Positions 9,815 to 17,422 of a stretch of 64,000 nucleotides of DNA are shown here, piece after piece (the first letter of the stretch is position 1; each line of letters opens with the position of its first letter). Where the stretch lies: positions 24,576-88,575 of the forward strand of contig NZ_SLWY01000017.1 of NCBI RefSeq assembly GCF_004341245.1. Direction: 5' to 3'. A program made the position numbers and the translations under genes. The notes beneath the pieces are model-generated. The model was given only the letters and a program-made list of their open reading frames with translations. It was not told where the DNA came from and searched no databases. The DNA is from Plasticicumulans lactativorans (GTDB lineage Bacteria; Pseudomonadota; Gammaproteobacteria; Competibacterales; Competibacteraceae).

Positions 9815-10855
9815 TCATGGGGAACGGGTGTTGACGCGGCCGAGCCAGTGCGCGGCGACGTCGAGCATGCGGTTGGCGAAGCCCCACTCGTTGTCGAACC
9901 AGATCAGCAGGTTCACGAGCCGCGCGCCGCTCAGGCGCGTGAGGCTGCCGTCGACGACGCCGGAGCGGGCGTCGTGGTTGAAGTCGGTGGAGGCATGCGG
10001 CAGCTCGGTGTAGCCGAGCAGCCCGGCGAGCGGGCCGGCGCCGGCGGCGGCGCGCAGCGCCGCGTTGACCTCGGCGACGCTGCTGTCGCGGGCGAGCTGC
10101 AGCGTGGTGTCGAGCGCCGAGACGTTGAGCGTCGGCACGCGCACCGCCTTGGTCTCGATGCGCCCGTGCAGCTCGGGCATCAGGCGGTCGATGCCGCGCG
10201 CGAGCCCGGTCGACACCGGCACGATCGACTGCATCGCCGAGCGCGTGCGGCGCAGGTCGGCCTGGTGGTAGCCGTCGAGCAGCGGCTGGTCGTTCATCAC
10301 CGAGTGCAGCGTGGTGATGTGGCCGTGGCGGATGCCGAAGGCCGCGTGCAGCACCCGCAGCACCGGCACGATCGCGTTGGTGGTGCACGAGGCCGCCGAC
10401 ACCACGCGCTCGCTGCCGTCGAGGCGTTCGTGGTTGACGCCGTAGACGATGGTCGCGTCGACGTCGGCGGCGCTCGCCAGCGGGTGCGACACCAGCACGC
10501 GCGGCGCGCCGGCGGCGAGGTAGCGGTCGGCCTGCGCGCGCTGCTGGAAGCTGCCCGAGCACTCCAGCAGCAGGTCGAGCCCGAGCGCGCCCCAGTCCAC
10601 CTCGCAGGCGTCGCGGGCGTGGAACACCGGGATCGCGCGCCCGCCGACCAGGAGCGCGCCGTCCTCCACGCCCACCTCGGCCGGGAAGCGCCCGTGGGTC
10701 GAATCGAAGCGCGTCAGGTAGGCCATGCTCGGCAGGTCGGCCGCCGGCTCGTCGATGGCGACGACCTGGAGCCACTGCTGCCAGCCGCGCTCGTGCAACG
10801 CCCGCAGCACGCAGCGGCCGATGCGGCCGTAGCCGTTGATGGCGATGCGGGGCAT
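9815..10855 (-). CDS. epd: Glyceraldehyde-3-phosphate / erythrose-4-phosphate dehydrogenase
   Basis: A 346-residue NAD-dependent aldose phosphate dehydrogenase. The Rossmann motif INGYGRIGR is at the N-terminus, the catalytic Cys157 is in SAASCTTN and the catalytic His184 is in TTLHSVMNDQ. Several signatures (STHGRF, LHSVMNDQ, YTELPHASTDFNHD) look more like erythrose-4-phosphate dehydrogenase (Epd) than GapA. Proteins of this type in tkt-pgk clusters may serve either role, so the substrate is uncertain. The start at 10855 follows a TAGGAG sequence that contains the tkt stop codon, so translation is closely linked to tkt. Confidence 0.9.
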   Translation of the reverse strand: MPRIAINGYGRIGRCVLRALHERGWQQWLQVVAIDEPAADLPSMAYLTRFDSTHGRFPAEVGVEDGALLVGGRAIPVFHARDACEVDWGALGLDLLLECSGSFQQRAQADRYLAAGAPRVLVSHPLASAADVDATIVYGVNHERLDGSERVVSAASCTTNAIVPVLRVLHAAFGIRHGHITTLHSVMNDQPLLDGYHQADLRRTRSAMQSIVPVSTGLARGIDRLMPELHGRIETKAVRVPTLNVSALDTTLQLARDSSVAEVNAALRAAAGAGPLAGLLGYTELPHASTDFNHDARSGVVDGSLTRLSGARLVNLLIWFDNEWGFANRMLDVAAHWLGRVNTRSP

Positions 10856-10869
10856 GGCGCCGCCGGCTC

Positions 10870-12864
10870 CTAGAGGAGTTCGCGCGCCACCTGCACCACG
10901 TGCGCCACGGTGAAGCCGAAGTGCTCGAACAGCTTGCCGGCCGGGGCCGACTCGCCGAAGCGGTCGAGGCCGATCACGCGCCCGTCGAAGCCGACGTACT
11001 TGTACCAGGGCAGCGTCGCCCCGGCTTCGATGGCGATGCGCACGCGGCACGCGGGCGGCAGCACGGCCTCGCGGTAGGCGGCGTCCTGGGCCTCGAACAC
11101 CTCGGTGCAGGGCATCGACACCACGCGCACGCGCCGCCCCTGCGCCGCCAGTTCGGTCGCCGCAGCGACCGCGAGGCCGACTTCGGAGCCGGTGGCGATC
11201 AGGATCAGCTCGGGCGCCTCGTGGCTGTCGACCAGCACGTAGCCGCCGCGGCCGATCGCCGCCACCCGGGCGGCGTCGCGCGCCTGGTGCGGCAGGTTCT
11301 GGCGCGAGAACACCAGCGCGCTGGGGCCGTCGCGGCGCTCGATCGCCGCCTGCCAGGCGACCATGCTCTCGACCGCATCGCACGGGCGCCACACGGTGAT
11401 GCCCGGCATCACGCGCAGCGACGCCAGGTGCTCGACCGGCTGGTGGGTGGGGCCGTCCTCGCCGAGGCCGATCGAGTCGTGGGTGAAGACGAACACCGAC
11501 GGCACCTTGGCGAGCGCGGCCACCCGCAGCGCGTTGCGCGCGTAGTCGGAGAACACCAGGAAGGTGCCGCCGTAGGGGATGAAGCCGCCGTGCAGCGCCA
11601 TGCCGTTCATCACCGCACACATGCCGAACTCGCGCACGCCGTAGTGCAGGTAGTTGCCGGCGGCCGCCGCGGCCGATACCACCTGCGAGCCCTTCCACAG
11701 CGTGTTGTTGGACGGCGTCAGGTCGGCCGAGCCGCCGAACAGCTCGGGCAGCACCGGGCCGTAGGCGTTGAGCGCCTTCTGCGAGGCGGCGCGGCTGGCG
11801 ATGTTCTCGCCGGCGGCCTGCGCCGCGGCGACCGCCGCCTGCACGGTCTCGCTCCAGGCGAGCGGCAGCGCGCCGCGGCTGCGCCGCTCGAACTCGTAGG
11901 CGAGCTCGGGGAAGGTCGCGCGGTAGGCGTCGAAGCGCGCCTGCCACTCGCCCTCGAGCGCCGCGCCGCGCGGGCGCGCGTCCCAGGCGGCGTAGATCTC
12001 CGGCGGCACCACGAACGGCGGGTGCGACCAGCCGAGCTGTGCGCGCGCGGCGGCGACCTCGTCCCTGCCGAGCGGCGCGCCGTGCACGTCGTGCCCGCCC
12101 TGCTTGTTCGGCGCGCCGTAGCCGATCACCGTGCGGCAGCAGATCAGCGTCGGCCGCGTGGTCTCGGCGCGGGCGGTGGCGAGCGCGGTGGCGACCTCGA
12201 CCGGGTCGTGGCCGTCGACCTTGCGGATCACCTGCCAGCCGTAGGCCTCGAAGCGCTTGGCGGTGTCGTCGGCGAACCAGCCCTCGATGTCGCCGTCGAT
12301 CGAGATGCCGTTGTCGTCGTACAGCGCGATCAGCTTGCCGAGGCCGAGGGTGCCGGCGAGCGACGCGGCCTCGTGCGAGATGCCCTCCATCAGGCAGCCG
12401 TCACCGACGAACACGTAGGTGTGGTGGTCAACGATGGTGTGCCCGGCGCGGTTGAACTGCGCGGCGAGCGTGCGCTCGGCGAGCGCCATGCCGACGGCGT
12501 TGGCGAAGCCCTGGCCGAGCGGGCCGGTGGTGGTCTCGACGCCGACGGTGATGCCGTACTCGGGGTGCCCCGGCGTCTTCGAATGCAGCTGGCGGAAGTC
12601 GCGCAGGTCGTCGATGTCGAGCGGGTAACCCGAGAGGTGCAGCAGGCTGTACAGCAGCATCGAGGCGTGCCCGTTGGAGAGCACGAAGCGGTCGCGGTCG
12701 ACCCAGTGCGGGTTGCCCGGGTTGTGGCGCAGCACGCCGTTCCACAGCACCTCGGCGATGTCGGCCATGCCCATGGGCGCGCCGGGGTGGCCGGAGTTGG
12801 CTTGCTGGACGGCGTCCATGCTGAGGGCCCGGATGGCGTTCGCCAGTTCTCTGCGCGACGGCAT
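10870..12864 (-). CDS. tkt: Transketolase
   Basis: A thiamine-diphosphate enzyme moving two-carbon units between sugar phosphates in the pentose phosphate pathway. The 664 residues are full length. The N-terminal segment contains [12 protein letters not shown] (near residue 25). The diphosphate-binding region is [18 protein letters not shown] (near residue 155). The C-terminal domain holds the pyrimidine-binding [15 protein letters not shown] stretch. It heads the tkt-epd-pgk-lipoprotein-fba array; the CAGGAG ribosome-binding site before 12864 supports the start. Confidence 0.96.
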   Translation of the reverse strand: MPSRRELANAIRALSMDAVQQANSGHPGAPMGMADIAEVLWNGVLRHNPGNPHWVDRDRFVLSNGHASMLLYSLLHLSGYPLDIDDLRDFRQLHSKTPGHPEYGITVGVETTTGPLGQGFANAVGMALAERTLAAQFNRAGHTIVDHHTYVFVGDGCLMEGISHEAASLAGTLGLGKLIALYDDNGISIDGDIEGWFADDTAKRFEAYGWQVIRKVDGHDPVEVATALATARAETTRPTLICCRTVIGYGAPNKQGGHDVHGAPLGRDEVAAARAQLGWSHPPFVVPPEIYAAWDARPRGAALEGEWQARFDAYRATFPELAYEFERRSRGALPLAWSETVQAAVAAAQAAGENIASRAASQKALNAYGPVLPELFGGSADLTPSNNTLWKGSQVVSAAAAAGNYLHYGVREFGMCAVMNGMALHGGFIPYGGTFLVFSDYARNALRVAALAKVPSVFVFTHDSIGLGEDGPTHQPVEHLASLRVMPGITVWRPCDAVESMVAWQAAIERRDGPSALVFSRQNLPHQARDAARVAAIGRGGYVLVDSHEAPELILIATGSEVGLAVAAATELAAQGRRVRVVSMPCTEVFEAQDAAYREAVLPPACRVRIAIEAGATLPWYKYVGFDGRVIGLDRFGESAPAGKLFEHFGFTVAHVVQVARELL

Positions 12865-12946
12865 GGTGTGCTCCTGGGTCGGCGGATGGGATCGGCGGCG
12901 GGTCGGGCGCGGCGCGCAGGCGCCGGCCGGCGCCGAAAGGCGGCGG

Positions 12947-12952
12947 ATTATA
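12947..12952 (-). promoter_or_regulatory. Putative -10 element of the tkt operon
   Basis: On the minus strand this reads TATAAT, a perfect -10, about 82 bases before the tkt start. No clear -35 is visible. A 16-base perfect palindrome (12919-12934, GGCGCCGG plus complement) lies just downstream, in what would be the mRNA leader. Confidence 0.5.
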
Positions 12953-12993
12953 CGGTCGGCATCCGGCCGAGGGGAAACCCGCCGGCGCCGCGC

Positions 12994-13551
12994 TCAGGCG
13001 GCGCGCCACTTGATCGAGCAGCCCATGCTCGGCACCTGCTCCGCCGGGCCGTGGCCGCTGTCGGCGACCTGCCGCATCGCCTCGACCAGCTCGCGCCGCG
13101 CGTCCGCCGCGGCCGGCTCGCGGCCGCTGGCGTCGAGCCGGCCGCGGTACTGCAGTTCGAACGCGGCGTTGTAGCCGAAGAAGTCCGGCGTACACACGGC
13201 GCCGTAGGCGCGGGCGACCTCCTGGCTGGCATCGAACAGGTACGGGAAGGTGAAGCCGCAGCGGCGGGCGACCTCGGCCATCGGCGCGAAGCCGTCCTCG
13301 GGGTAGTCGGCCGGGTCGTTCGCCGAGATCGCCACGCAGCCGATGCCGAGCGCCTGCAGCACGCGCACGTCCTCCACCAGGCGCGGGCGGATGGCCTTCA
13401 CGTAGGGGCAGTGGTTGCAGATGAACATCACCAGCAGGCCGCGCGGGCCGGCGCAGTCGGCGCGCGTCCAGTCGCGGCCGTCGACGCCGGGCAGGCGGAA
13501 GTCGGGGGCCGGCGTGCCGAAGGCACAGACGGGGGTGTGCTGCAGCACCAT
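12994..13551 (-). CDS. Thioredoxin-like / peroxiredoxin-family protein (AhpC-TSA type)
   Basis: A 185-residue cytoplasmic protein with a thioredoxin-fold N-terminal part: FGTPAPDFRLPGVDGRDW, then VMFICNHCPYVKAIRPRL, whose Cys-x-x-Cys (CNHC) replaces the usual WCxxC. A C-terminal Cys sits in PSMGCSIKW, a conserved ending in this group. The family is annotated as thioredoxin- or redoxin-domain proteins without a defined partner. The ATG at 13551 matches the family start. It is upstream of tkt and in the same direction, with 129 bases between. Confidence 0.85.
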   Translation of the reverse strand: MVLQHTPVCAFGTPAPDFRLPGVDGRDWTRADCAGPRGLLVMFICNHCPYVKAIRPRLVEDVRVLQALGIGCVAISANDPADYPEDGFAPMAEVARRCGFTFPYLFDASQEVARAYGAVCTPDFFGYNAAFELQYRGRLDASGREPAAADARRELVEAMRQVADSGHGPAEQVPSMGCSIKWRAA

Positions 13552-13675
13552 GATCGTATTCCTCCGCGGGCAGGGCCGGCGGCAGGCATCCGCCGGCTGC
13601 GCCGACTGTACGGCGCGCCGCACGCCATCGCCACGCGCACCGCGCGGCGGGATGAATCCGCAGCCGTCGCAGGGT

Positions 13676-13681
13676 TAGAAT
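13676..13681 (+). promoter_or_regulatory. Putative -10 element for metK
   Basis: TAGAAT (5/6 match) followed by CGCCCG, 84 bases before the metK ATG. The leader that would follow is C-rich. I see no SAM or SAH riboswitch core in it. Confidence 0.4.
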
Positions 13682-13764
13682 CGCCCGCCCCGGCCGGACC
13701 CGGCCGCCCCTCCCCGCTTTCCGTCCAACTCCCTGAATCGGCCGCATCCTTCTAAGGAATCCGC

Positions 13765-14970
13765 ATGAGCGACAGCTACCTCTTCACCTCCGAGTCGGTC
13801 TCCGAAGGCCATCCGGACAAGATCGCCGACCAGATCTCCGACGCCGTGCTCGACGCCATCCTGGCGCAGGACAAGCACGCACGCGTCGCCTGCGAGACCA
13901 TGGTCAAGACCGGCGTGGCGATCATCGCCGGCGAGATCACCACCAGCGCCTGGGTGGACCTCGAGGATCTGGTGCGCAAGGTCATCTGCGACATCGGCTA
14001 CACCAGTTCCGACGTCGGCTACGACGGCGCCACCTGCGGCGTGATCAACATCATCGGCAAGCAGTCGGTCGACATCGCCCAGGGCGTGGACCGCTCGCGC
14101 CCCGAGGACCAGGGCGCCGGCGACCAGGGGCTGATGTTCGGCTACGCGAGCACCGAGACCGACGTGCTGATGCCGGCACCGATCTGCTACGCGCACCGCC
14201 TGGTCGAGCGTCAGGCCGAAGCGCGCAAGAGCGGCCAGCTGCCGTGGCTGCGCCCCGACGCCAAGAGCCAGGTCACCTGCCGCTACGCCGACGGCAAGGT
14301 GGTCGGCATCGACGCCGTGGTGCTGTCGACCCAGCACAACCCCGACGTCCATTACGCCGACCTGAAGGAAGCCGTGATGGAGCTGATCGTCAGGCACGTG
14401 ATCCCGGCCGAGCTGATCACGCGCGACACGCAGTTCCACATCAACCCGACCGGCAGCTTCGTCATCGGCGGCCCGGTGGGCGACTGCGGCCTGACCGGGC
14501 GCAAGATCATCGTCGACAGCTACGGCGGCATGGCGCGCCACGGCGGCGGCGCGTTCTCCGGCAAGGACCCGTCCAAGGTCGACCGCTCGGCCGCCTACGC
14601 CGGGCGCTACGTGGCCAAGAACATCGTCGCCGCCGGCCTCGCCGAGCGCTGCGAGATCCAGGTGAGCTACGCGATCGGCGTGGCGCAGCCGACGTCGATC
14701 TCGGTGACCACCTTCGGCACCGGCAAGATCAGCGACGCGCGCATCGTCGAGCTGGTGCGCCGGCACTTCGACCTGCGCCCGTACGCGATCACCCGCATGC
14801 TCGACCTGCTGCACCCGATGTACCAGGCCACCGCCGCCTACGGCCACTTCGGCCGCACCCCGGTGGAGATGACCTACACCGACAAGGTCGGCAACAGCGA
14901 CACCTTCACCGCCTTCCCCTGGGAGCGCACCGACAAGGTCGAGGCGCTGCGCGCCGACGCCGGGCTCTGA
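13765..14970 (+). CDS. metK: S-adenosylmethionine synthase
   Basis: Makes S-adenosylmethionine from methionine and ATP in the cytoplasm. The 401 residues are slightly longer than E. coli MetK (384). Motifs are [20 protein letters not shown] (ATP/Mg site, residues 10-30), the hexapeptide GAGDQG with LMFGYA near residue 115, and the glycine-rich loop [19 protein letters not shown] near residue 265. It ends in front of a strong hairpin shared with the convergent SIS-domain gene. Confidence 0.97.
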   Translation: MSDSYLFTSESVSEGHPDKIADQISDAVLDAILAQDKHARVACETMVKTGVAIIAGEITTSAWVDLEDLVRKVICDIGYTSSDVGYDGATCGVINIIGKQSVDIAQGVDRSRPEDQGAGDQGLMFGYASTETDVLMPAPICYAHRLVERQAEARKSGQLPWLRPDAKSQVTCRYADGKVVGIDAVVLSTQHNPDVHYADLKEAVMELIVRHVIPAELITRDTQFHINPTGSFVIGGPVGDCGLTGRKIIVDSYGGMARHGGGAFSGKDPSKVDRSAAYAGRYVAKNIVAAGLAERCEIQVSYAIGVAQPTSISVTTFGTGKISDARIVELVRRHFDLRPYAITRMLDLLHPMYQATAAYGHFGRTPVEMTYTDKVGNSDTFTAFPWERTDKVEALRADAGL

Positions 14971-15023
14971 AAAAACCGCGCGCCGCCCGCCCGCGCCATC
15001 CGGGGCGCGGGCGGGCGGCGCGC
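14971..15023 (-). terminator. Rho-independent terminator of the nagA-SIS operon
   Basis: A perfect 20-base-pair inverted repeat (14978-14997 with 15004-15023, six-base loop). On the plus strand it is preceded by six A residues at and just after the metK stop codon. Read on the minus strand, the hairpin is followed by a U-tract, so it is a canonical terminator for the minus-strand operon. For metK it offers a hairpin without a U-tract. Confidence 0.85.
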
Positions 15024-15034
15024 CGGGCCGCCGC

Positions 15035-16057
15035 TCACAGCGTGCTGGTGACCTTGTTCAGGTGCGGCGGGCGGTCCGGGTCACGGCCGCGGGCCCGCGC
15101 CACGGCTTCGACCAGCAGATAGAAGCTCTGCACCGCGGCGATCGGGTCGAGGTCCTCGCTGGCGCTGGTGGCGAGCGTCAGCTGCCGTTCGGCGACATCC
15201 GCCGGGGCGGCCAGCAGCACGCTGGCGCCGCGCCCGCGCATCTCCTCGGCCACCTTGATCAGCCCCGCCTGCGCCGGCCCGCGCGGCGCGAACACCAGCA
15301 TCGGGTAGCCCGCCTCCACCAGCGCCATCGGCCCGTGCTGCACCTCGGCGCTGCTGAACACCTCGGCCTGGATCGCGCAGGTCTCCTTGAACTTGAGTGC
15401 CGCCTCCTGGGCGATCGCGAGCCCGGTGCCGCGGCCGATCACCATCATGCGTTCGGCGCCGCGCAGCGGCTCGACGCCGGCCGACCAGTCGAGCGCGCAG
15501 GCCGCACCCAGCGCCTCGGGCAGCTCGCGCAGCGCGTCCAGCAGCGCGCGGTCGTCCTGCCAGCTCGCGGCGAGCCGCGCCCCGGCGGTCAGGCTGCAGA
15601 TGAAGCTCTTGGTCGCCGCCACGCTGCGCTCGGCGCCGGCGTGCAGCGGCAGCACCCACTCCGCCGCCGCGCCGAGCGGCGACTCGGCCACGTTGACCAG
15701 CGCCACCGTGGTGCCGCCGCCGCGGCGGAACACCTCGATCGGCTCGATCAGGTCGGGGCTGCGCCCCGACTGCGAGATCGCCACCGCCAGCGTGCCGTGG
15801 GTGGCGAGCGGCGCGCGGTAGAGCGTGACCAGCGACATCGGCAGCGAGGTCACCAGCTGGCCGTAGCGCGCCATCAGCAGGTAGGCCAGGTAGCTCGCGG
15901 CGTGGTCGGAGCTGCCGCGGGCGATCGTCACCGCGGCGGCCGGCGGCCGGTCGCGCAGCTGCGCGCCGAGGGCGGCATAGCGTTCGCCGTCGGCGGCGAA
16001 CTGGGCGGCGACGCGCTCGGGTGCCGAGCGGGCCTCATCAAGCATCAGCGAGTTCAA
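15035..16057 (-). CDS. SIS-domain glucosamine-6-phosphate deaminase (NagB-II type)
   Basis: A 340-residue protein with two SIS (sugar isomerase) domains, resembling the isomerase half of glucosamine-fructose-6-phosphate aminotransferase but lacking its glutaminase domain. Motifs are IARGSSDHAASYLAYL (near residue 45), AISQSGRSPDLIEP (near residue 92) and the C-terminal PHLNKVTSTL typical of the group. Such proteins (NagB-II) convert glucosamine-6-phosphate to fructose-6-phosphate and ammonia in nag clusters lacking classical NagB. The start overlaps the 3' end of nagA by 20 bases, implying coupling, and the pathway would be incomplete without this step. Confidence 0.88.
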   Translation of the reverse strand: MNSLMLDEARSAPERVAAQFAADGERYAALGAQLRDRPPAAAVTIARGSSDHAASYLAYLLMARYGQLVTSLPMSLVTLYRAPLATHGTLAVAISQSGRSPDLIEPIEVFRRGGGTTVALVNVAESPLGAAAEWVLPLHAGAERSVAATKSFICSLTAGARLAASWQDDRALLDALRELPEALGAACALDWSAGVEPLRGAERMMVIGRGTGLAIAQEAALKFKETCAIQAEVFSSAEVQHGPMALVEAGYPMLVFAPRGPAQAGLIKVAEEMRGRGASVLLAAPADVAERQLTLATSASEDLDPIAAVQSFYLLVEAVARARGRDPDRPPHLNKVTSTL

Positions 16058-17150
16058 TGGCTTCTCCTTCGACGAAAGTGTGGGTGAGTTGCAGATCGGG
16101 TGACATCACGACGATGTCGGCATGCGCACCGAGCTGCAGCCGGCCGCGCGTGCGCTCGCCGAGGTAGTCGGCGGCGTTGGTCGAGACGTGGCGGACGGCC
16201 TCGTGCAACGGGATGCCGATCGACACCAGGTTGCGCAGCGCCTGGTCCATGGTCAGCACGCTGCCGGCGAGGGTGCCGTCGGCCAGGCGCACCCCGCCCA
16301 GGCACTTGGTGACGGTGTGCGAGCCGAGGTGGTAGGTGCCGTCGGGCATGCCGGCGCCGGCGGTCGAATCGGTGACGCAGAACAGCTTCGGGATCGCGCG
16401 CCGCGCGGTGCGGATCGCGCCCGGGTGCACGTGCAGCAGGTCCGGGATGACCTCGGCGAACTCGGCGTGCGCCAGCGCCGCCCCGACCATGCCGGGCTTG
16501 CGGTGGTGCAGCTCGCTCATCGCGTTGAACAGGTGGGTGAAGCCGCAGGCGCCCGCCTCCAGCGCGGCCACGCCGTCCTCGTAGGTGCCGGTGCTGTGGC
16601 CGATCTGCGGCAGGATCCCGGCGATCTTCAGGTGGCGGATGAAGTCGAGGTGCCCGGCCACCTCGGGCGCCAGCGTCAGCACGCGGATCCGCGCCAGCTC
16701 GTGCAGCGTGCGCAGCTCCTCGATGGTGCCGACGCGGGCGAAGCCGGGCTGGGCGCCGAGCTTGCCGGGGTTGATGAACGGCCCTTCGAGGTGCACGCCG
16801 AGCACCCGCGCCGCCCCGGCCGGACGCTCGCGCATCGCCCGGCCGACGTCGGCGAGCGCGTGCTCGATGTCCTCGCGCGGCGCCGTCATCGTCGTCGCCA
16901 GCAGGCTGGTGGTGCCGTGGCCCGCGTGCAGCCGGGCCACCGTGTCGATGGCGCCGTTGCCGTCCATCACGTCGGCGCCGCCGCCGCCGTGCACGTGCAC
17001 GTCGATGAAGCCGGGCAGCACCACCGGTTCGCCGTCACGCGGCGCCGGCACCGGCGTGCCGTCGATGGCCGTGATGCGCTCATCGAAGCTGAGCGTGCCG
17101 AGCACCCAGCCCTGGGGCGTGAGGATGCAGCCGGAGATGCGTTCGGACAT
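16038..17150 (-). CDS. nagA: N-acetylglucosamine-6-phosphate deacetylase
   Basis: Removes acetate from N-acetylglucosamine-6-phosphate, the first cytoplasmic step after PTS uptake. The 370-residue amidohydrolase shows the metal motif FIDVHVHGGGG near residue 53, HLEGPFINPGKLGA near residue 124, GHSTGTYEDG, THLFNAMS and the late catalytic Asp segment CVTDSTAGAGMPDG. The start at 17150 fits the family. It is first in a two-gene operon with the SIS deaminase and divergent from nagF, with an operator-like sequence over its promoter. Confidence 0.96.
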   Translation of the reverse strand: MSERISGCILTPQGWVLGTLSFDERITAIDGTPVPAPRDGEPVVLPGFIDVHVHGGGGADVMDGNGAIDTVARLHAGHGTTSLLATTMTAPREDIEHALADVGRAMRERPAGAARVLGVHLEGPFINPGKLGAQPGFARVGTIEELRTLHELARIRVLTLAPEVAGHLDFIRHLKIAGILPQIGHSTGTYEDGVAALEAGACGFTHLFNAMSELHHRKPGMVGAALAHAEFAEVIPDLLHVHPGAIRTARRAIPKLFCVTDSTAGAGMPDGTYHLGSHTVTKCLGGVRLADGTLAGSVLTMDQALRNLVSIGIPLHEAVRHVSTNAADYLGERTRGRLQLGAHADIVVMSPDLQLTHTFVEGEAIELADA

Positions 17151-17183
17151 GGCGGGAACCCCCTGGCCAGTGATTTGATGGGT

Positions 17184-17214
17184 CCAATTTAATACCACTT
17201 TATAAACAGGTCAA
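17184..17214 (-). promoter_or_regulatory. nagA promoter with a GntR-type operator
   Basis: On the minus strand, -35 TTGACC (17214-17209) is followed after 17 bases by -10 TAAATT. The -10 lies within the operator-like sequence AGTGGTATTAAATTGG (17199-17184). The same 16-base pattern occurs at the nagF promoter and just before the GntR gene. Overlap with the -10 suggests repression. Confidence 0.65.
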
Positions 17215-17323
17215 GCGTTAGTTTGACTTCACATCGCGCTGTGAGCCCCTGAATTGCGGCAATGCAGCATAAAAATGTGCATACCAAGGGCGAAAACCGC
17301 CCGCAGGGTCACTTCAAAAGGTC

Positions 17324-17353
17324 TTGACAGCCTTCTAAGTGGTATTAGACTGG
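17324..17353 (+). promoter_or_regulatory. nagF operon promoter with a GntR-type operator
   Basis: A perfect -35 TTGACA (17324-17329), a 16-base spacer and -10 TAGACT (17346-17351). The -10 is embedded in AGTGGTATTAGACTGG (17338-17353). Ten of the 16 operator positions are shared by all three copies in this locus. The architecture mirrors the nagA promoter. Confidence 0.7.
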
Positions 17354-17422
17354 TGTCAAAGGTCAGGTGCCAGTCGGTCACCCACGCCTTCACCACCAGA
17401 ACCACGACGATTGGAGATCCCG

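Noticed and set aside
13624..13764. A SAM- or SAH-responsive riboswitch before metK
   Set aside because: The leader has no recognisable conserved core or terminator/anti-terminator pair; it is simply C-rich.
17209..17240. A CRP site between nagA and nagF
   Set aside because: A TTTGAC...TCACA-like string is present but the spacing and half-sites do not match the TGTGA-N6-TCACA consensus.
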